Shown: positions 9,759 through 19,509, numbered from the stretch's first letter. The stretch: 64,000 bases of DNA from Hahellaceae bacterium (GCA_024234575.1 JACKOB010000002.1:248001-312000); one strand, 5' to 3'. The notes: generated from the sequence alone by a model not told the origin. Program-made: numbers and translations.

Positions 9759-12425
9759 TTAAAAACCAACTTCCAGCGAGCTATCTACCCGTGCCAGCTG
9801 GGCACGAAAAACAGCCTTGATTCGTTCCAGCGCCTCTTCGGTATCTGCCTCAAAGCGCAATACCAGCACAGGCGTCGTGTTAGAGGCTCGGCACAACCCC
9901 CAGCCATCGGCGTAATCGACACGAATCCCATCAATACTGGTCACACTGCCATCACCGAACTGTCCAACCGTCGATAACTGCGCCACCAGATCAAATTTAT
10001 TCTCATCCGTCACATGAATATTGATCTCGGGTGTTGAAACATCCTCCGGAAACGTGTCAAAGATTTCATGCGTCGAGCGCTCATCCAGGCCAACGATTTC
10101 GAGCAACCGTGCAGCACTGTACAGCGCATCATCAAATCCATACCAGCGCTCTTTAAAAAAGATATGCCCGGACATCTCTCCGGCAAGCAACGCACCAGTT
10201 TCTTTCATTTTGCTCTTGATAAGAGAGTGACCCGTTTTCCACATGACGGGCCGCCCGCCATATTCGCTAATCAGACTGCCCACTCGGCGAGAGCATTTCA
10301 CATCATAGATGATATCTGCTCCAGGGTTGCGAGAAACAACGTCTTTGGCAAACAGCATCAGTAATCGATCAGGCCAAATAATTTTACCTTCATCAGTCAC
10401 CACACCGATTCGGTCACCATCACCATCAAACGCGATACCTAAGTCTGCGCCTTCCCGACGAACCGCTTCGATAAGGTCTTCAAGGTTCTCCGGTTTGCCC
10501 GGATCGGGATGATGGTTGGGGAAGTTTCCATCAACGTCACAGTGCAGAGGAATCACTTCGCAACCCAGCTCTTCAATCAGCATCGGCCCCAACTCACCGG
10601 CAATGCCATTGCCGGAATCAACCACAACCTTGAGAGGTGCCGCAACAGCGATATCATTCAGTATGGCATCAAGATAATCGCGACGGATATCCTGATGCTC
10701 CGTTGTGCCTTTGCCACGTACATAGTCCTGTAAAACAATACGATTATAGAGCTTTTGAATTGCCTCACCGGCGAGGGTCTCCCCTCCCAACACCATTTTG
10801 AAACCGTTGTAATTGGGTGGATTGTGACTGCCGGTGATCATCACTCCCGAACCAGTATTTAACTGGTGCGTCGCGAAATACAATACTGGCGTTGGTACTC
10901 GCCCCACCTCAATAACATTGATCCCGGTCTCGTTGATACCGGCAATAAGCGCTTCAGCAATCTGCGGGCTGGACAAACGCCCATCATAACCAACACAGAT
11001 AGCATTAAGGCCGCGCTGTGCCGCCTCACTGCCAACGGCCAGACCTATGTGCTTGACCACTTCAGGCGATAGGCTGTCGCCAACAATGCCACGAATATCA
11101 TACGCGCGGAAAATTCCAGCCGGAACATCTACCGATGCGGTTTCAGAAATTTCAAGACCATCATCACCGTCAAACATTGCCGTAGAGCCAGACGCCAAGC
11201 CAGAGTCTTCGGCCTCGTCGCCGCCAGACATTCCCAACAGATCATCATCACCATCCATCATATCCAGATCAAGCGCATCGCTTTCCTGAAATAGCGGCGC
11301 AGCCGTCTCGGCAGGCTTGGTTGCGCTCTTCGCAGCCGTACTCTTAGCTGGCTGTTCGGCAACAACTTTCACGGCCTTTTTAGCTTGCGCCTTAGCCACC
11401 ATCTCGAGGTTTTTCGCTATCGTGAACAAGGAGTCTATGGTTAACTGAGGCGCTGCCTGTGGCCCTTCTGTCAACAGTTTTTGTCCGTACAAGGTCAAGG
11501 CAACAAAGTCTTTCCGCAGACGCTTCGCCATCAAGTTAAACACCAGCAGCACAGCCACTAACGACACAATCAAACCGGCGGCTATGGTGGCGATAAAAAC
11601 ACCACGATCAAGAAATGATGATTCAGAATGCTGTGCAGCAGAATACACCAGAGTCCAATTACTGCCGTCCAAGGCAATCGATTCCTGTGCACCGTCACCC
11701 TTGCCGCCTGAGAGAACGGGTTTGGCGATGGTGCCCATCTTTTGAATTATCTCAGACCGACCAGGCAACTGCTTGAGCAGGTTCTCAATGGCCCCAACTT
11801 TAAACATCACCAGAATAAGTCCAACATGACCATCACCAGCGGCACCTGGCACCTGGCTTGCGTACTGAATTAGCCAGTTTTCATCCTGCAGAAAAGCCTC
11901 TGGAAAGACCGATTCACCTTCGTCTACTCGCTTTAACATATCAAGCCCAGCGAATGACAAAGTTGTTCCATCAGGCAAGTTGCGCGTTAGGCGCCCCTTT
12001 CTTACCACCACAATTTTTTCAGCATGGGGCACTAAACCAGACAATCCAGCCATGATTTGCTCTTCTGACGTTCCAGCCGCGATCGCATTCATCATGTAGG
12101 GCGACGTCGCCACACCAGAAACCTGCTTTTTTAATTCTTCTAAACGTTGATCTATCAGCATTTTCGCTGCATTTGCCAGCGCCACTCGCTGATTTTGTTG
12201 AGCTTGTTTTTCAGCCGGTCCGAAGGTGCTGATGTCGGCAATAAAGGCGGCAATTGAAATGGGTATCAGAATTGCCAACATGAAATAAACTAAATAAATC
12301 GAAAGTTTACGCTGTGCAGACTTCGCCTTTTTGGTGCCTTTTTCTGGCTCTCCTGCCGCTTTTTTCACTTTCCCGGCCTTTGACTTGTCTGCTTCCAAAG
12401 TATTGTCTTTTTTACCAAATTTCAT
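9759..12425 (-). CDS. algC: Phosphomannomutase/phosphoglucomutase with N-terminal membrane module
   Basis: 888 residues. Residues about 425-888 are a complete AlgC-type hexose phosphomutase: the start FRAYDIRGIVGDSL, the phosphoserine loop TGSHNPPNYNGFK, the metal loop DGDGDRIG and the C-terminal substrate loop SNTTPVLVLRFE. It interconverts 1- and 6-phosphates of mannose and glucose for exopolysaccharide and LPS precursors. The first 420 residues add a Lys-rich tail, a membrane helix at about 43-65, an extracytoplasmic region, a second helix at about 275-298 and an Ala/Lys/Asp-rich linker. Pseudomonas algC loci can also be read with such an extension, so this is probably not a new fusion. 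A weak ribosome site makes the exact start less certain than the frame. Confidence 0.92.
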   Translation of the reverse strand: MKFGKKDNTLEADKSKAGKVKKAAGEPEKGTKKAKSAQRKLSIYLVYFMLAILIPISIAAFIADISTFGPAEKQAQQNQRVALANAAKMLIDQRLEELKKQVSGVATSPYMMNAIAAGTSEEQIMAGLSGLVPHAEKIVVVRKGRLTRNLPDGTTLSFAGLDMLKRVDEGESVFPEAFLQDENWLIQYASQVPGAAGDGHVGLILVMFKVGAIENLLKQLPGRSEIIQKMGTIAKPVLSGGKGDGAQESIALDGSNWTLVYSAAQHSESSFLDRGVFIATIAAGLIVSLVAVLLVFNLMAKRLRKDFVALTLYGQKLLTEGPQAAPQLTIDSLFTIAKNLEMVAKAQAKKAVKVVAEQPAKSTAAKSATKPAETAAPLFQESDALDLDMMDGDDDLLGMSGGDEAEDSGLASGSTAMFDGDDGLEISETASVDVPAGIFRAYDIRGIVGDSLSPEVVKHIGLAVGSEAAQRGLNAICVGYDGRLSSPQIAEALIAGINETGINVIEVGRVPTPVLYFATHQLNTGSGVMITGSHNPPNYNGFKMVLGGETLAGEAIQKLYNRIVLQDYVRGKGTTEHQDIRRDYLDAILNDIAVAAPLKVVVDSGNGIAGELGPMLIEELGCEVIPLHCDVDGNFPNHHPDPGKPENLEDLIEAVRREGADLGIAFDGDGDRIGVVTDEGKIIWPDRLLMLFAKDVVSRNPGADIIYDVKCSRRVGSLISEYGGRPVMWKTGHSLIKSKMKETGALLAGEMSGHIFFKERWYGFDDALYSAARLLEIVGLDERSTHEIFDTFPEDVSTPEINIHVTDENKFDLVAQLSTVGQFGDGSVTSIDGIRVDYADGWGLCRASNTTPVLVLRFEADTEEALERIKAVFRAQLARVDSSLEVGF

Positions 12426-12599
12426 GTGTCAGCCATTCGTTTGCGTTGAAGCCAGAATAATACGAGGCAAGAAAAACAGCTCCCCTCGATTTATCCACTC
12501 TGAACAATTTGTACTCTTAACTGCTTTATAAGCTTTACCCTGTTAACTTCGCATTGCCTGTTCTTAACGCTGCCAGAACCACTCTGCAAGCCATCAGAA
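12426..12599 (-). promoter_or_regulatory. algC leader with candidate small-RNA target GGGGAGCUGU
   Basis: The 174-base gap between dut and algC holds the algC leader. On the minus strand, GGGGAGCTGT (plus 12476-12485) is complementary at 9 of 10 positions to ACAGATCCCC of the small RNA at 19.6 kb. No good Shine-Dalgarno sequence precedes the algC ATG; a four-codon minicistron (ATGGCTGACACATGA) ends over it. Confidence 0.4.
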
Positions 12600-13061
12600 T
12601 TAGTGCTTACCAGTCGAGCCAAAGCCACCGGCGCCTCGATCTGAGTCAGTAAACTCTTGTACGATCTCAAACTGGGCCTGCACCACTGGCACGATAACCA
12701 GCTGGGCAATTCTTTCACCAACTTGCATCCGAAAGCTTTCGTGACCACGATTCCAGCAAGAAACCATGAGCTCGCCCTGATAATCAGAGTCAATCAGCCC
12801 GACCAGATTCCCCAAAACGATACCGTGCTTATGCCCCAGGCCAGAGCGAGGCAAAATCACTGCCGCTAAGCCCGGGTCATCCAGGTGAATCGCCAGCCCG
12901 GTTCGAATCAGTATAGTCTCTCCTGGCTTTATCTCTAGATCAGCATCCAGGCAGGCACGCAAATCGAGACCTGCAGAGCCTGATGTGGCATATTCCGGCA
13001 GAGGAATATCTTTGCCAAGGCGCGCATCGAGTATCTTGACCTGCAATTTGTGCTTATTCAT
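12600..13061 (-). CDS. dut: dUTP pyrophosphatase
   Basis: 153 residues from [11 protein letters not shown] (ATG at 13061; an adjacent in-frame ATG is at 13064), close to the 151 residues of E. coli Dut. The five trimeric dUTPase motifs are present: [38 protein letters not shown] and the C-terminal [10 protein letters not shown] loop that closes over the substrate. The enzyme hydrolyses dUTP to dUMP and pyrophosphate, keeping uracil out of DNA. The start overlaps the end of coaBC by 8 bases, so translation is probably coupled, the usual arrangement in gammaproteobacteria. Confidence 0.96.
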   Translation of the reverse strand: MNKHKLQVKILDARLGKDIPLPEYATSGSAGLDLRACLDADLEIKPGETILIRTGLAIHLDDPGLAAVILPRSGLGHKHGIVLGNLVGLIDSDYQGELMVSCWNRGHESFRMQVGERIAQLVIVPVVQAQFEIVQEFTDSDRGAGGFGSTGKH

Positions 13062-14352
13062 CATCAGACTCTGAGTATCCTTTATTGTTAAGATTTTCCC
13101 CAGCCGCAACCGGAGAGCTTAGCTTGCTTAGGTGTTCAGTAATAATGCGAAGAATTCGCTGGGCAACGACAGACTTGTTCGCCATCCCTAAAGATTGCTC
13201 GCCATCACTCCAAATCGCCGTCACGTCATTGTGATCACTGTTAAAACCAATATCTGACCGGGATACGTCATTGGCAATAATCAAATCCAGGCCCTTTTTC
13301 TGTAGTTTGCCTTTTGCATAACTAAGCACATCATTGGTTTCAGCGGCAAACCCTACGGTAAACGGACGCTTCGTCAGTCCTGCCACCGTTGCCACAATAT
13401 CCGGATTGCGGATAAGGTGGATCACCATACCTTCATTGCTTTTTTTGATTTTTTGCGACGCGATTTGCTCGGGCCGATAGTCGGCAACAGCCGCCGACGC
13501 TACGAAAACATCCATACCAGGCACGTTCGCCAAAACAGCCTCGTACATCTGCTGTGCAGAAGAGACATCAACGCGAGTAACGCCTGAGGGCGTGGGTAAA
13601 GAGACCGGGCCACTGACCAGGGTTACGGCAGCCCCCATCGAGACAGCCTCTGCAGCGATAGCAAACCCCATTTTACCGGAGCTGTGATTACTGATGTAGC
13701 GCACCGGATCCAATGATTCCCGAGTGGGCCCTGCGGTAATTAACACGCGCTTTCCAGCCAGTGGCAGCGCTTCTGATTTACCACTGGCATCCATCGCATC
13801 AGCAGAGAAAAGCGCCTTAATTCTCGCGAAAATATCAGCGGGCTCAAGCATTCGCCCTGGCCCGACATCACCACAGGCCTGACTTCCCTCATCCGGCCCC
13901 CACACCAGCACAGGCTGACAGTCGCTAATATCTGCCAGCGCCTGCACATTCTTTTGGGTTATTTTCTTCGACCACATCTGTTGATTCATCGCCGGCGCGA
14001 CAGCAATCGGTGCTGGAGTTGCCAGGCACAGCGTTGTTAACAAGTCCTCTGCAAAACCGTGAGCTAGATGAGCGATAAAGTTGGCAGTAGCGGGCGCCAC
14101 AACGATTATGTCTGCCCAGCGAGCGAGCTCTATGTGCCCCATACCAGACTCGGCACGCTCATCGAGCAGGCTATCCCTGACTTCATGCCCGGTTAACGCC
14201 TGAAACGTTAGGGGTTGCATAAAGGCTTTAGCCCCCGCGCTCATCACCACACGCACATCTGCGCCAGATTTAATCAGCAAACGACACAATTCGGCCGATT
14301 TGTACGCGGCAATTCCACCCGTGATGCCAAGAAGCACTTTTTTACCGTTCAT
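13054..14352 (-). CDS. coaBC: Bifunctional phosphopantothenoylcysteine decarboxylase/synthetase
   Basis: 432 residues. The N-terminal CoaC half (about 1-190) is an FMN flavoprotein with [14 protein letters not shown], the conserved PAMNQQMW motif and the redox Cys region [12 protein letters not shown]. The C-terminal CoaB half begins at [22 protein letters not shown] and continues to the dimer and nucleotide motifs ([21 protein letters not shown]). It carries out two consecutive steps from phosphopantothenate to phosphopantetheine in coenzyme A synthesis. CoaD (24.7 kb), PanB and PanC (55-57 kb) in this window belong to the same pathway. First gene of the coaBC-dut-algC-argB string; radC diverges upstream. 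Confidence 0.96.
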   Translation of the reverse strand: MNGKKVLLGITGGIAAYKSAELCRLLIKSGADVRVVMSAGAKAFMQPLTFQALTGHEVRDSLLDERAESGMGHIELARWADIIVVAPATANFIAHLAHGFAEDLLTTLCLATPAPIAVAPAMNQQMWSKKITQKNVQALADISDCQPVLVWGPDEGSQACGDVGPGRMLEPADIFARIKALFSADAMDASGKSEALPLAGKRVLITAGPTRESLDPVRYISNHSSGKMGFAIAAEAVSMGAAVTLVSGPVSLPTPSGVTRVDVSSAQQMYEAVLANVPGMDVFVASAAVADYRPEQIASQKIKKSNEGMVIHLIRNPDIVATVAGLTKRPFTVGFAAETNDVLSYAKGKLQKKGLDLIIANDVSRSDIGFNSDHNDVTAIWSDGEQSLGMANKSVVAQRILRIITEHLSKLSSPVAAGENLNNKGYSESDDE

Positions 14353-14643
14353 AAACCCACTCTCGTTGTGATGCGGCTAAGATAACACTGCAGACAGCAA
14401 AATTCACGGCTCGAACCACAAAATAGGTGACCTTAAACAAGCACCTTAACCTAAGCTGACACCCAGGTTAACCATCCTCCATTTCTCACAGCTAAGATCA
14501 CAACATTACAAGACAACACTCCCCATATAAGAGAGATTAGCTTAAAATCCTCCCTGGATGAAAAAACCAGGGCAATGCACTCTAAATTGATGCAGCCTTC
14601 GTGCACAGCAGTCAACCCCATCACATTTATCAAGGACGATAAA

Positions 14644-15318
14644 ATGACAATCAGCCACTGGCCTCAATCAGAAAGGCCTCGTGAAAAACTCCTGGCCAAA
14701 GGGCCCGCCGCACTCAGTGACGCAGAACTTTTAGCGATATTCCTTCGTACCGGAATTACCGGAAAAACAGCCGTTGATATCGCACGGGAGCAACTACAAA
14801 GATTTGGCTCACTAGGCAAATTATTTGCCGCCAGCGAAGCCACTTTTTGTGAAGGCGTGGGACTAGGCCCCGCAAAATATGTGCAACTGCAAGCCGTCTT
14901 AGAAATGAGCAAACGTTACCTCTGCGAAAACATGCAGACAACAGACGCTTTTAGCAGTCCAAATGAGGTAAAAAACTATCTCCGCGCGCATTTCAAAAAT
15001 ATGTCTCACGAAGTTTTTTGCTGCATCTATCTGGACACACAGAATAAAATTATTCAGTTTGAACAACTATTCCGGGGAACTCTCGACAGCGCCTCGGTTT
15101 ACCCGAGAGAAGTCGCCAAACAGGCACTAACTCAAGGTGCAAAATCAGTGATGCTGGTTCACAATCACCCTAGCGGGCACGCCCAGCCTAGCCAGGCCGA
15201 TAAATCAATCACACTACAAATAAAGAATGCATTGGCACTGCTTGATATAGCAGTCCTGGATCATTTTATTGTTGGCGACCCGGAAATTTTTTCATTTGCA
15301 GAACACGGGATGCTGTAA
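14644..15318 (+). CDS. radC: RadC family JAB-domain protein
   Basis: 224 residues from MTISHWPQSERP (ATG 14644, AAGGACG upstream); the frame stays open to 14575 but the upstream residues do not match the family. An N-terminal helix-hairpin-helix region (FLRTGITGKTAVDIA) precedes the MPN/JAB metalloprotease-like domain with the zinc motif LVHNHPSGHAQPSQAD. The role in DNA repair inferred from old genetics is doubtful; the molecular activity is unknown. It sits between coaBC (divergent) and the ribosomal genes rpmB-rpmG, its standard place in gammaproteobacteria. Confidence 0.92.
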   Translation: MTISHWPQSERPREKLLAKGPAALSDAELLAIFLRTGITGKTAVDIAREQLQRFGSLGKLFAASEATFCEGVGLGPAKYVQLQAVLEMSKRYLCENMQTTDAFSSPNEVKNYLRAHFKNMSHEVFCCIYLDTQNKIIQFEQLFRGTLDSASVYPREVAKQALTQGAKSVMLVHNHPSGHAQPSQADKSITLQIKNALALLDIAVLDHFIVGDPEIFSFAEHGML

Positions 15319-15376
15319 CACAGCAAATTCCTACGATACGCCAACTGTTTTCCAACCAAATAAAAACGATATTATT

Positions 15377-15405
15377 TTGCCATTGACACATCTTTCTGGT
15401 ATAAA
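15377..15405 (+). promoter_or_regulatory. Candidate sigma-70 promoter of rpmB-rpmG
   Basis: TTGCCA at 15377-15382 and TATAAA at 15400-15405 are separated by 17 bases. Transcription from it would give a leader of about 170 bases before rpmB. Confidence 0.55.
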
Positions 15406-15584
15406 GTCGTGCTCTTTTGGAGGGCCTCTCTGGCCAGTATATTTTCATGATTTGGCATATTGGCTAGATCATGCGTAAAACCAACGTAACCTACTGATTT
15501 TATTCATTACTTACGTTTTATACAGTCGAGAGAGCCAGGATTTTTCGAGAATTTGCCAACGCAACGGTTGGAGGCGAGGTCAAA

Positions 15585-15821
15585 ATGTCTAGAGTTTGTC
15601 AGATTACTGGTAAAAGACCAGTAACCGGAAATAATGTATCACACGCGAACAATAAAACGCGTCGTCGTTTTCTACCTAACTTACAATCCCATCGTTTTTG
15701 GGTTGAAGGTGAGAAGCGATTTGTAAAACTGCGCATTTCTACAAAAGGCATGCGTATTATTGATAAAAAGGGAATCGAATCAGTTCTTGCTGACTTGAGA
15801 GCCCGTGGCGAGAAAATTTAA
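15585..15821 (+). CDS. rpmB: 50S ribosomal protein L28
   Basis: 78 residues, the normal length. The start [20 protein letters not shown] is the L28 signature, and the rest is basic as expected ([18 protein letters not shown]). A strong ribosome site GGAGGCGAGG lies just upstream. It forms the large-subunit protein pair with rpmG, which starts 11 bases after the stop. Confidence 0.98.
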   Translation: MSRVCQITGKRPVTGNNVSHANNKTRRRFLPNLQSHRFWVEGEKRFVKLRISTKGMRIIDKKGIESVLADLRARGEKI

Positions 15822-15832
15822 GGAGCCAGGCA

Positions 15833-15988
15833 ATGCGAGATAAAATCAGATTAGTTTCATCTGCGGGTACTGGTCACTTTTACACCACGACCAAGAACAA
15901 GCGCACCATGCCAGAAAAAATGGAGATCAAAAAATTTGATCCCGTTGTTCGTCAGCATGTGATCTACAAAGAAGCCAAAATCAAGTAA
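15833..15988 (+). CDS. rpmG: 50S ribosomal protein L33
   Basis: 51 residues, starting [20 protein letters not shown] and ending YKEAKIK, the proteobacterial L33 pattern. The zinc-binding cysteines found in one class of L33 are missing, so this is the Zn-independent (C-minus) type. Ribosome site AGGAGCC lies upstream. Second gene of the rpmB-rpmG operon, which ends at an intrinsic terminator about 85 bases downstream. Confidence 0.97.
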   Translation: MRDKIRLVSSAGTGHFYTTTKNKRTMPEKMEIKKFDPVVRQHVIYKEAKIK

Positions 15989-16071
15989 GACCTGCGTCTT
16001 AAGTTTACGGCCGACATTACCGAAGCGAGTCACTCACTTCCCGGCAGTAAACAGATCTGGTTTCCAACCGG

Positions 16072-16098
16072 AAAACCCAACCTCGTGTTGGGTTTTTT
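16072..16098 (+). terminator. Intrinsic terminator after rpmG
   Basis: A 10-bp perfect stem (AAAACCCAAC / GTTGGGTTTT) with a 5-base loop runs into T residues. It ends the rpmB-rpmG transcript and, having A residues on the other side, may also serve the opposite strand. Confidence 0.9.
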
Positions 16099-16129
16099 GC
16101 TTATAGCAGAGAATATCGCCTGCAATCAC

Positions 16130-16999
16130 CTAATAGTGCGACAGATACCCTTCGGGCAAAGCAATATCCATCGCGATAGGAAGATGATCAGATACAGGAA
16201 ACTCCACAACACCCGCTCGTTTAACCTGCAATGACGGTGAAACAAGTATGTGATCCAACGACTTTTCAGGCCGCCAGCTTGGAAACGTACACGCAGAATC
16301 AGGCAACGGAATCAGCCCTGAATTTTTAAGTGGCGTATTTGAAAGCAGCTGCTCAGCATGATTATTCATATCCCCCATTAGCACCACATGCTGGTACCCA
16401 TCGATCAAATCACGAATATAGGACAACTGATTGCTTTGTGCTTTGGCACTTAATGACAAATGCATCATTACTAGCACTAAAGGATCATGCTCCACGCCAT
16501 ACTTGGCCACAATCGCCCCCCGACCAGGAATCAACCCAGGCAGGCGATAGTCTTCAACCCCAATAGGCCGATATCGACTCAACAAGCCATTGCTATGCTG
16601 AGCAATCTTGCCAAGATTACGATTTAATTGCTGATACCAATAGGGAAAGCCCCCAGACTCCGCCAAATACTGAACCTGATTGACAAACCCGCTACGCAGA
16701 CTACCACCATCAGCCTCCTGCAAGGCCACAACATCATAGCGTTTAAGGAGGTGCCCTATTTTATCGAGGTTCGACGTTCGCCCAGAATGCGGCAAGACGT
16801 GCTGCCAGCTGCGAGTCAAATAATGCCGGTAGGCTGAAGTCGATATTCCAACCTGAATATTAAACGTTAACAACCGAATATGCCGCTGCGGCTCAAACTC
16901 TTCAGCCAGGTCATCACCAGATGATGCGCCCCGCACAGTGCCAGGCAGACCTTCTGACAGCAAAGTAGAGCGTATCTTTTCTTTTATTTTTTTAAACAT
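16130..16999 (-). CDS. Endonuclease/exonuclease/phosphatase family protein
   Basis: 289 residues with the EEP fold signatures in order: LTFNIQVG near residue 44, the metal-binding glutamate in VALQEADGGS, the catalytic MGDMNNHAEQ and the C-terminal SDHLPIAMD. Such enzymes cleave phosphodiester or phosphate bonds in nucleic acids, lipids or small molecules; the substrate here is not predictable. There is no signal peptide, so it should act in the cytoplasm. It lies downstream of dsbA on the same strand, as a homologous gene does in Pseudomonas, but the dsbA terminator separates them. Confidence 0.88.
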   Translation of the reverse strand: MFKKIKEKIRSTLLSEGLPGTVRGASSGDDLAEEFEPQRHIRLLTFNIQVGISTSAYRHYLTRSWQHVLPHSGRTSNLDKIGHLLKRYDVVALQEADGGSLRSGFVNQVQYLAESGGFPYWYQQLNRNLGKIAQHSNGLLSRYRPIGVEDYRLPGLIPGRGAIVAKYGVEHDPLVLVMMHLSLSAKAQSNQLSYIRDLIDGYQHVVLMGDMNNHAEQLLSNTPLKNSGLIPLPDSACTFPSWRPEKSLDHILVSPSLQVKRAGVVEFPVSDHLPIAMDIALPEGYLSHY

Positions 17000-17042
17000 C
17001 TACATCCAACAACCCAGGCTATCACCGCAATACAAACAAGAA

Positions 17043-17065
17043 AAAGCCTGCATAAAGCAGGCTTT
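17043..17065 (-). terminator. Intrinsic terminator after dsbA
   Basis: A 9-bp stem AAAGCCTGC / GCAGGCTTT with a 5-base loop; read on the minus strand it continues into a T-rich run. It lies 20 bases past the dsbA stop. Confidence 0.85.
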
Positions 17066-17084
17066 CATACGCCGCCCTTTAAGA

Positions 17085-17723
17085 CTACTGCTGCTTTCTT
17101 TCTTTCGCTACAAGATAGTCTATAACTTCCAGCATCGCCTCATTACTACCTGCAGAACTTGCAGATATACGATACTTACCATTCACGATCATCGCCGGCA
17201 CACCGGTCGCTCGATAACTCTTACCCCTGGCATCCGCCTGATCAACCTTACTCTTCACCGAAAAAGAATTATACGCTTTACGAAAATCTTCCTCCGTTAC
17301 CCCCTGACTTGCAAAGAATGCAGCCAACTGATCTTCATTAGTCAGTCGCTTACGGTCCCGAACTAAGGCATCAAAAAACGGCTGATGCATCTTTTCTCTA
17401 ACACCTAATGCTTCCAAAGCGTAAAACGCCTGGGCATGAACCTTCCAATCTTTACCGAACACCGCCGGAGACAACCAGAAATCAACACCCGCATCTTGCT
17501 TCTCTGCCCATGAATGTATTAAAGGATTGAAGCTATAACAATGAGGGCAGCCGTACCAGAACAACTCAACAACCTCCACCTTCGACTCATCCCTCGTACG
17601 CACAGGATAAGGCAACACTTCGTAATGCTTACCTTCCTGCCAGACTGGCGCCTCTTCTGCCGCCAAATTAACTGCGAAAAGTGACAACAAGCACGCCACA
17701 CCAAACATAAAACCCCTAATCAT
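17085..17723 (-). CDS. dsbA: Thiol:disulfide interchange protein DsbA
   Basis: 212 residues from the ATG at 17723 (MIRGFMFGVACL), chosen because GGGGG stands 6-7 bases ahead; a GTG at 17738 is also in frame. An N-terminal signal peptide ends near AAEEAPVW, sending the protein to the periplasm. The thioredoxin-fold active site is ELFWYGCPHCYSFNP with CPHC, and the cis-Pro loop is GVPAMIVNG. It introduces disulfide bonds into exported proteins, in relatives being re-oxidised by DsbB. It neighbours a cytochrome c4 gene, as in Pseudomonas. Its own terminator follows. Confidence 0.95.
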   Translation of the reverse strand: MIRGFMFGVACLLSLFAVNLAAEEAPVWQEGKHYEVLPYPVRTRDESKVEVVELFWYGCPHCYSFNPLIHSWAEKQDAGVDFWLSPAVFGKDWKVHAQAFYALEALGVREKMHQPFFDALVRDRKRLTNEDQLAAFFASQGVTEEDFRKAYNSFSVKSKVDQADARGKSYRATGVPAMIVNGKYRISASSAGSNEAMLEVIDYLVAKERKQQ

Positions 17724-17842
17724 CAGAACCCCCGACACATAAAATTTATAAACCCAACGCAGTAAACGTCAAACTCTAGCCTATACATCCACTATACCAA
17801 ATTACAATTTGTTCATTACAAAGCAAGAACGGGTACGACACG

Positions 17843-17870
17843 CGAAAAAAAAGCGGCTTTACGCCGCTTT
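17843..17870 (-). terminator. Intrinsic terminator after cytochrome c4
   Basis: Stem AAGCGGC / GCCGCTT with loop TTTAC, extended by A·T pairs. On the minus strand it runs into a stretch of T residues. It lies about 20 bases past the cytochrome stop and insulates it from dsbA. Confidence 0.88.
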
Positions 17871-17888
17871 TTAACAATCACCAAACCA

Positions 17889-18500
17889 CTAACGCAAACC
17901 AGAAATGTATCCCGACAACGCTTTGATTTCTACATCAGACAACTTGGCCGCAATATCCCTCATGATTCGTGCATCACCATCATTTGATCTATCACCCGAC
18001 CGAAACTTAACCAACTGCGCCTCCACATAGGCCGCATGCTGACCAGCCAACGCAGGAAAGCCTGCCTGCTCATAGCCAGCACCATTTGGTGCGTGGCAAG
18101 CACTACATGCCGGTATTGACTTTGCCAAACTGCCTCCACGATAAAGCGCCTGACCTTTTTCAACCGCATCCGCTGGAGCTACGCCTGCTGCAATCACTTT
18201 AGCGTCGTAATAAGCTGCAACGTCCGCCAAATCCTGCTCTGTCATCGCGTCCAATAATCCGGTCATTTCGATAACGACACGCTTGCCCGCCTTAATGTCA
18301 TTCATCTGCTTTAGCAAATACTTTTCACCCAAACCAGCAAGCTTCGGGAAATTTGCCATTACACTGTTACCATCAGCGCCATGACAGCCAGCACATACTG
18401 CCACCTTATCTTGACCCGCTGCTGCATCACCTGCTGCGCTGGCAATATTTGCTACGCCGAACACCAAGACCAGTCCCGCCAGAAGTTTTTTCATTAACAT
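17889..18500 (-). CDS. Diheme cytochrome c4
   Basis: About 203 residues; starts at 18500 or 18494 are both possible, AAGAG favouring the first. A Sec signal peptide (MKKLLAGLVLVFGVANIASA) is followed by two cytochrome c domains. Each carries a heme-attachment motif: CAGCHGADGNSVMANFPKL near residue 37 and CSACHAPNGAGYEQAGFPAL near residue 133, with distal Met candidates in the MTGLLDAMT and ARIMRDIA regions. This duplicated layout is that of cytochrome c4, a periplasmic or membrane-associated electron donor to terminal oxidases. It diverges from engB. Confidence 0.93.
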   Translation of the reverse strand: MLMKKLLAGLVLVFGVANIASAAGDAAAGQDKVAVCAGCHGADGNSVMANFPKLAGLGEKYLLKQMNDIKAGKRVVIEMTGLLDAMTEQDLADVAAYYDAKVIAAGVAPADAVEKGQALYRGGSLAKSIPACSACHAPNGAGYEQAGFPALAGQHAAYVEAQLVKFRSGDRSNDGDARIMRDIAAKLSDVEIKALSGYISGLR

Positions 18501-18837
18501 CACTCACTCTTCAAATTTGACAAAGCCTTACGAACCGATGTTTCAGCCCGCATAAATCAGTACAGTTATTTCTCTCGACCCAGACTCTGGCAGCATACTC
18601 AGGATTACACCTGACATGAATAAATAAACTGCAAAATCTCATTAGGGTGTAATTGTAGGTAAATACCCGGTCAATTCAACACCTACGAGCAATCTTGACT
18701 CACAATACACAATGATATCGCTGACAACTCGCTTACATGCTTTAAAAACCACTATAATAGCGGCCGAGCTTTAAAAGGCCCAGCATTATACACTATTGCA
18801 ACCAAACTTAAATCTTCCAACACAGGCACAATCAATC
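18501..18837. other. Divergent intergenic region between cytochrome c4 and engB
   Basis: 337 bases without a gene. The engB side contains a perfect TATAAT at 18753-18758, but no good -35 at 16-18 bases, so it is a partial promoter call. I see no other convincing element. Confidence 0.45.
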
Positions 18838-19509
18838 ATGTCGGAAACACCAAGCCGGAAACGCGTCGCCTATGACTCAGCTCAATTCATAAAAAGCGCA
18901 GCAAAACTCAGCCAATGCCCCGTGGACAGCGGTGCGGAGGTCGCTTTTGCCGGCAGATCTAACGCTGGAAAATCTAGCGCCATCAATGCGTTGACACGAC
19001 AGAAAAAGTTGGCCAGAACCAGTAAAACCCCAGGCCGCACACAGCTGATTAACTTTTTTGGACTGAACGTTGAAGGACGAAAGCTGGTCGATTTGCCCGG
19101 ATACGGCTTTGCAAAAGTACCGCTGGCGGTAAAACTCGACTGGCAAAAACACCTTGATGACTACTTGCGAAACAGAAAGTGCCTTAAAGGGCTGGTACTG
19201 CTCATGGACATCCGACATCCAATGACCGAGTTTGACCAGATGATGACCGATTGGTGCGACAAAACAGGCCTGCCATTGCTTATTTTGCTGACTAAAGCTG
19301 ACAAACTAAAGCTAGGGCCAGCCAAAAACACCCTATTAAGCATCAAAAAGACACTTAGCAAACATCAAAGCCTGGTGGGCATAGAACTGTTTTCATCGAT
19401 GAAGCCAACCGGCGTTGAAGCTGTCTATCGCTATCTTGATTTATGGCTTGGCGCAGAAGACATCGACGCCCCAGAAGATATGCCAGACATTGCACCTGAT
19501 AACCACTGA
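18838..19509 (+). CDS. engB: Ribosome biogenesis GTP-binding protein EngB (YihA/YsxC)
   Basis: 223 residues from [12 protein letters not shown] (ATG 18838); an in-frame TTG upstream at 18796 is less likely. The GTPase motifs are clear: G1 [16 protein letters not shown]2 region [12 protein letters not shown]3 [10 protein letters not shown] and G4 LLTKADKL. EngB assists late assembly of the 50S subunit and is usually essential. In enterobacteria and Pseudomonas the engB gene is followed by a convergent small RNA (Spot 42 or ErsA); the same holds here. Confidence 0.95.
   Translation: MSETPSRKRVAYDSAQFIKSAAKLSQCPVDSGAEVAFAGRSNAGKSSAINALTRQKKLARTSKTPGRTQLINFFGLNVEGRKLVDLPGYGFAKVPLAVKLDWQKHLDDYLRNRKCLKGLVLLMDIRHPMTEFDQMMTDWCDKTGLPLLILLTKADKLKLGPAKNTLLSIKKTLSKHQSLVGIELFSSMKPTGVEAVYRYLDLWLGAEDIDAPEDMPDIAPDNH

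Noticed and set aside
12491..12793. 100-codon minus-strand frame across the dut end and algC leader
   Set aside because: It overlaps dut in another frame, lacks a ribosome site and resembles nothing known.
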